DNA of 9,170 nucleotides from Microbacteriaceae bacterium (lineage in GTDB: Bacteria > Actinomycetota > Actinomycetes > Actinomycetales > Microbacteriaceae), in NCBI GenBank assembly GCA_012511645.1, contig JAAZFP010000358.1, positions 1 through 9,170 on the forward strand, read 5' to 3'. This document shows, one piece after another, positions 5,835 through 9,170 of the stretch; positions within the stretch are counted from its first letter, which is position 1; every line of letters begins with the position of its first letter. A program made the translations under genes and the position numbers. The notes beneath the pieces were generated by a model. That model searched no databases, was not told where the DNA came from, and was given only the letters and a program-made list of their open reading frames with translations.

Positions 5835-8800
5835 TCAGTCGTCCTCGCGACCGATGCGCTGACCGACGACCGCAGAGATGCCATCCTGGCGCATCGAGAC
5901 GCCATAGAGCGCGTCGGCGATCTCCATCGTGCGCTTTTGGTGGGTGATGACGATGAGCTGCGAGTGTTCGCGCAACCCTTCGAACACCTGCAGGAGCCTG
6001 CCAAGGTTTGCGTCGTCGAGGGCCGCCTCAACCTCATCCATGATGTAAAACGGGCTCGGTCGCGCGTGGAAGATCGCGATCAGCCACGCCACCGCCGCCA
6101 GCGAGCGCTCGCCACCCGACAGCAGCGACAACCGCTCGACCTTCTTGCCCGCGGGCTTCACCGCCATCTCGATGCCGGTGTTCAACAGATCATCGGGGTT
6201 CGACAGCTCAATGTGACCCGAACCGCCGGGGAACAGCACCGGGAAGACCTCGGCGAACGCCGCCTGTGTGTCGGCGAAGGCGTCGGCGAAGATGCCCTGC
6301 ATCTTTTCGTCGAGGTCACCAATGATGGTGAGCAGGTCCTGGCGGGTGCGGGTGAGATCTCGCAGCTGCTCAACGAGAAACACGTGCCGCTGTTCGAGGG
6401 CCGAGAACTCTTCAAGCGCGAGCGGGTTGATGCGGCCGAGCTCGGTGAGCTGACGCTCAGCGCGAGCGAGTCGTCGCTCTTGCTCGGCGCGCACGAACGG
6501 CACCCCAGCGGGCACCTCAGGCGCCTCGTCAACCGGGTCACCGGCATGTTCTCGGGACGACGACTCATTGGACTCTGCAGCTTCACTCGTCTCGGCTGTC
6601 TCGGCGTCATTGGTCTGCGCGTGCTGTTCTGGTGCGGGAATCAGCACCTCCGGCCCGTACTCGGCGATGAGCACATCTTCAACGAGACCAAGCTCATTAC
6701 CGGCGCGTTCGAGCAGCGTGGAAAGCTGCAGCTTTCGTTCGTAGCTTTTCAGCTCCGCTCCGTGCACGCGATCGGTCAGCGACTGCAGGCGCGATCTCAG
6801 CTCAGACTCTTCTGAGCGCAGCAGGGTGAGCTCTTGGCTGTGTTTTGCTCGCGCCTGTTCGGCGGTCTGCTGCACCACGCGAGCTTCAGACAGCGACCGG
6901 TCACACGACTCCAGGATCGCGGGCAGCACCTCAGCAACCCGCTCTGCCTGCTGCACCTGCCGGGCCCGCATCACGGCACGCCGCGCCGCTTCTTCTGCTG
7001 CCTGCTCCTCGGCAGCGAACTGCTCGGCCAGCATGCGATGGGTGGCAAACGCTGCTCGCGCCCGCTCGCGGGCTGTTTCGAGCGCCAGTCGTCGCTCAAT
7101 CTCCACGGCTCGCGCCGCCTCAAGCTCAGTGAAGTGGGTGTCACGCTGACCGGCATCCAGCATCGGCCGTGGCCGCGCTTCGGCCTCGGCGAAGGCGCGC
7201 GCAGCACGCTCGACCTCGGCACCCGCCTCGGTTCCGCCGCCCGACACCTCACCAAGCGCCTGTCTGGCTCGTTCGAGTTCTGCAGCGCTTGCCTCTGCGC
7301 GAACCGCCAGTCGGTTGCGCTGCTCGGCCACCTCAGCGATGCGCGCGTCGGCGGTTCGCAGGTCCGCGAACGCCCGCTCGGCGTCGAGCTTCGCGCGAGA
7401 TGCTGCCTCGCGCAGTTCACTCAGCTGGGCTTCACAGTCGGCCACCTCGCCGAGCAGTTGTTCACGGCGCTGTTCTGATTGCTCGAGCTCAGCGGTGAGC
7501 TCGATGCGCGAGGGAGCGAGCCCTGACCCTCCCGTGAGCGTGTGCTGTGTGAGCACCTCGCCCGAAGTGGTGACAATGGTGAAGGTCTCCGCTGGCCAGT
7601 CGCGTCGCAGCACGGCAGCGCCGGCAACCGCAGCCTCGACAGTCTCGGCGAGGTAGCTGCGGGCGAGGAGCCCGCGCACTCCGGTCGGCGCCTCACGCAG
7701 CACATCGCCGGCCCGGGTAAGCCCAGAAATACGGGGAGACTCCGAGGGTTCTGCCCCTTCGATGTGCGCGATGACCGCGCGCAAGCGACCCAGGTCACGC
7801 TCGCGGGCCGCAATCACGACCTCGCCGGCCGCTGCCGAACTGTCGGCAAGCAGCGCGTCGGCGAAGACTCCGAGGGCAGCACCAATCGCCGCCTCGTAGC
7901 CGCTCTTCACCCGCACATGGTCGCTGACCCGTCCGCTCACCCCAGCGGGTGACTCGGCGAGCAGCGCCCCCGAGGCATCACGCTGGTCGAGGGATCGCGC
8001 GAGAGCGCTGATTCGCGCGTCAAGTCCCGCTCGTTCCTGCTCCAGCTGGTGCAGTCGGTCACGGCACTCATCGCGCGCCTGCTCAGCAGCAGTTTGCGAC
8101 TCCTGGGCGGCTCGATACACGTCGTCAAGACCGGCCTCGGGGGTGTCCGCGTGGTCGAGCCCCTGCTCAAACTGAGAGAGCTGCTGCGCGGCTTCCTCGG
8201 CGCGCTGCTCCGCCTGCTGCACCGCGAATTGGCGTCGCTCCAGCTCTTGCGCGACCGCCTGCTGACGTTGCTCGGCAGCCTGCACCTGGCCGCGCAGCTT
8301 CGAGAGCTCAAGGTCGTGTTTCGACACGAGCGCGCTCTGCTCGGCAATCTGCTCATCGATCGCGTCGAGGGCTTGCTGCGCGCGACGCGTGAGATCACCC
8401 GCTTCTTGCCACGACACTTCAGCCGCTGGGATTAGCTCTTCGAGCCGGCGATGCTCGGCCACAGCCTCATCGACGGCACCACGAGTGAGACGGTGCGCTT
8501 GCTCCGGGGCCTCAGCCTGCGTCGCCAGGAAGGTGAGTCGCTGTTGTGTCTGCGAGAGCAGCCCGCGCAGCCGGCTCTGCGACGATTCGAGCGAAATCGT
8601 GACCCGGCGCGCTGCGTCGAGTTCATCGCTCTGCTGCTCTTGTTCCAGGCGAGCGATGCGCAGCTGCTTCTGCTCCAGCTGCTCCTGCAGCACGATCCGC
8701 TCGCTGTGGCGCTCGGCCTCATCCTTCGCGAGCTCATCGAGCTCGAACCGCAGCCGAGCCACGTCATCAGCGAGCAAGCGTGCCTTCGCGTCACGCACCT

Positions 8801-9170
8801 CGGCAGCAATGCCCTGCGCTTGTTTCGCGACCTCAGCCTGGCGGCCGAGTGGCTTCAGCTGGCGACGAATTTCGCCCGCCAGATCGTTGAGCCTCGTGAG
8901 GTTCGTTTCCATCGCGTCAAGCTTGCGCAGCGTGCGCTCCTTGCGACGGCGGTGCTTCAGAATGCCTGCGGCCTCTTCGATGAACCCGCGGCGATCCTCG
9001 GGGGTCGCGCGCAGTACCGCGTCAAGCTGTCCCTGACCGACGATGACGTGCATCTCTCGGCCAAGCCCCGAGTCGCTCAGGAGTTCTTGCACGTCGAGCA
9101 GGCGACACGCCTCTCCGTTAATCGCGTACTCGCTCGTGCCATTGCGAAACAGGGTGCGGCTGATCGTCAC
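5835..9170 (-). CDS. smc: Chromosome segregation protein SMC (5' end outside the window)
   Basis: The 1111 visible codons cover most of an SMC ATPase, which loads on DNA with ScpA/ScpB to compact and segregate chromosomes. The frame runs off the right edge: the GTG at 9170 is an internal valine codon, and roughly 100 N-terminal residues with Walker A are missing. Visible in order (window residues): end of the N-terminal head with DSGLGREMHVIVGQGQLDAVL and FIEEAAGILKHRRRK; first coiled-coil arm about 60-400; hinge about 408-558 ending near LTGGSGLAPSRIEL; returning arm about 560-985, interrupted by an acidic insertion near 845-888; then INPLALEEF, the signature LSGGERSLAAV near 1020, Walker B FYIMDEVEAALDD near 1040-1052, and the ITHQKRTMEIADALYGVSM tail. 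The stop is TGA at 5837-5835. No frameshift or stop interrupts it, so it is presumably functional. Alternatives such as RecN or SbcC are excluded by the hinge and head motifs. Confidence 0.97.
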   Translation of the reverse strand: MTISRTLFRNGTSEYAINGEACRLLDVQELLSDSGLGREMHVIVGQGQLDAVLRATPEDRRGFIEEAAGILKHRRRKERTLRKLDAMETNLTRLNDLAGEIRRQLKPLGRQAEVAKQAQGIAAEVRDAKARLLADDVARLRFELDELAKDEAERHSERIVLQEQLEQKQLRIARLEQEQQSDELDAARRVTISLESSQSRLRGLLSQTQQRLTFLATQAEAPEQAHRLTRGAVDEAVAEHRRLEELIPAAEVSWQEAGDLTRRAQQALDAIDEQIAEQSALVSKHDLELSKLRGQVQAAEQRQQAVAQELERRQFAVQQAEQRAEEAAQQLSQFEQGLDHADTPEAGLDDVYRAAQESQTAAEQARDECRDRLHQLEQERAGLDARISALARSLDQRDASGALLAESPAGVSGRVSDHVRVKSGYEAAIGAALGVFADALLADSSAAAGEVVIAARERDLGRLRAVIAHIEGAEPSESPRISGLTRAGDVLREAPTGVRGLLARSYLAETVEAAVAGAAVLRRDWPAETFTIVTTSGEVLTQHTLTGGSGLAPSRIELTAELEQSEQRREQLLGEVADCEAQLSELREAASRAKLDAERAFADLRTADARIAEVAEQRNRLAVRAEASAAELERARQALGEVSGGGTEAGAEVERAARAFAEAEARPRPMLDAGQRDTHFTELEAARAVEIERRLALETARERARAAFATHRMLAEQFAAEEQAAEEAARRAVMRARQVQQAERVAEVLPAILESCDRSLSEARVVQQTAEQARAKHSQELTLLRSEESELRSRLQSLTDRVHGAELKSYERKLQLSTLLERAGNELGLVEDVLIAEYGPEVLIPAPEQHAQTNDAETAETSEAAESNESSSREHAGDPVDEAPEVPAGVPFVRAEQERRLARAERQLTELGRINPLALEEFSALEQRHVFLVEQLRDLTRTRQDLLTIIGDLDEKMQGIFADAFADTQAAFAEVFPVLFPGGSGHIELSNPDDLLNTGIEMAVKPAGKKVERLSLLSGGERSLAAVAWLIAIFHARPSPFYIMDEVEAALDDANLGRLLQVFEGLREHSQLIVITHQKRTMEIADALYGVSMRQDGISAVVGQRIGREDD

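Noticed and set aside
6090..6125. LSGGERSL instead of LSGGEKSL in the SMC signature
   Set aside because: Arg at this position is a conservative and common variant; it is not a sign of loss of function.
5739..6815. Long plus-strand open frame of 358 codons opposite smc
   Set aside because: It lies almost wholly antisense to the well-supported smc frame, shows an Arg/Leu/His-rich composition typical of a G+C-driven antisense frame, and has no recognisable domain.
9168..9170. GTG at the right edge as the true start of smc
   Set aside because: The protein would lack the Walker A part of the SMC head, which every functional family member has. The frame simply continues past the window.

Overview
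The window reads as high-G+C Gram-positive (Actinomycetota) DNA, most plausibly a Microbacteriaceae-type chromosome. This placement rests on the strong G/C third-position bias, the actinobacterial style of the SMC hinge and head motifs, and the pairing of an ABC exporter with a NarL/LuxR-type two-component system. It is inferred by eye, not from any database comparison. All five protein genes lie on the minus strand, so the order of transcription runs from right to left. No plus-strand gene is supported.

Right part (5835-9170): the smc gene for the chromosome-segregation ATPase. It lacks its 5' end, which lies beyond the right edge, so the Walker A part of the head is not visible. The hinge, both coiled-coil arms and the C-terminal head (signature motif and Walker B) are present. 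An acidic, Ser/Glu/Ala-rich insertion sits in the returning arm.

Middle (1604-5693): a tightly packed four-gene operon encoding an ABC ATPase, an ABC-2-type permease with about six membrane segments, a membrane histidine kinase (HisKA_3 type) and a LuxR/NarL-family response regulator. The genes are joined by a Shine-Dalgarno sequence that overlaps a stop codon and by two 4-bp start/stop overlaps (GTGA, ATGA), so they are probably transcribed and translated together. The architecture suggests a sense-and-respond exporter module, for example for a cell-envelope-active compound. The substrate and signal cannot be read from the sequence.

Left part (187-1470): a lipoprotein solute-binding protein of the branched-chain amino acid/amide (LivK) type. 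It has its own leader containing a clean inverted repeat and a strong hairpin just after its stop codon. No transporter permease or ATPase genes for it are in the window.

Left edge (5-132): about eight units of a degenerate tandem repeat with an exact 16-bp period. It is noncoding, directly abuts the hairpin, and is the least expected element in the window. I see no convincing new defence or mobile system. The most distinctive items are the 16-bp repeat, the leader palindrome, and linker or insertion features in the regulator and SMC.
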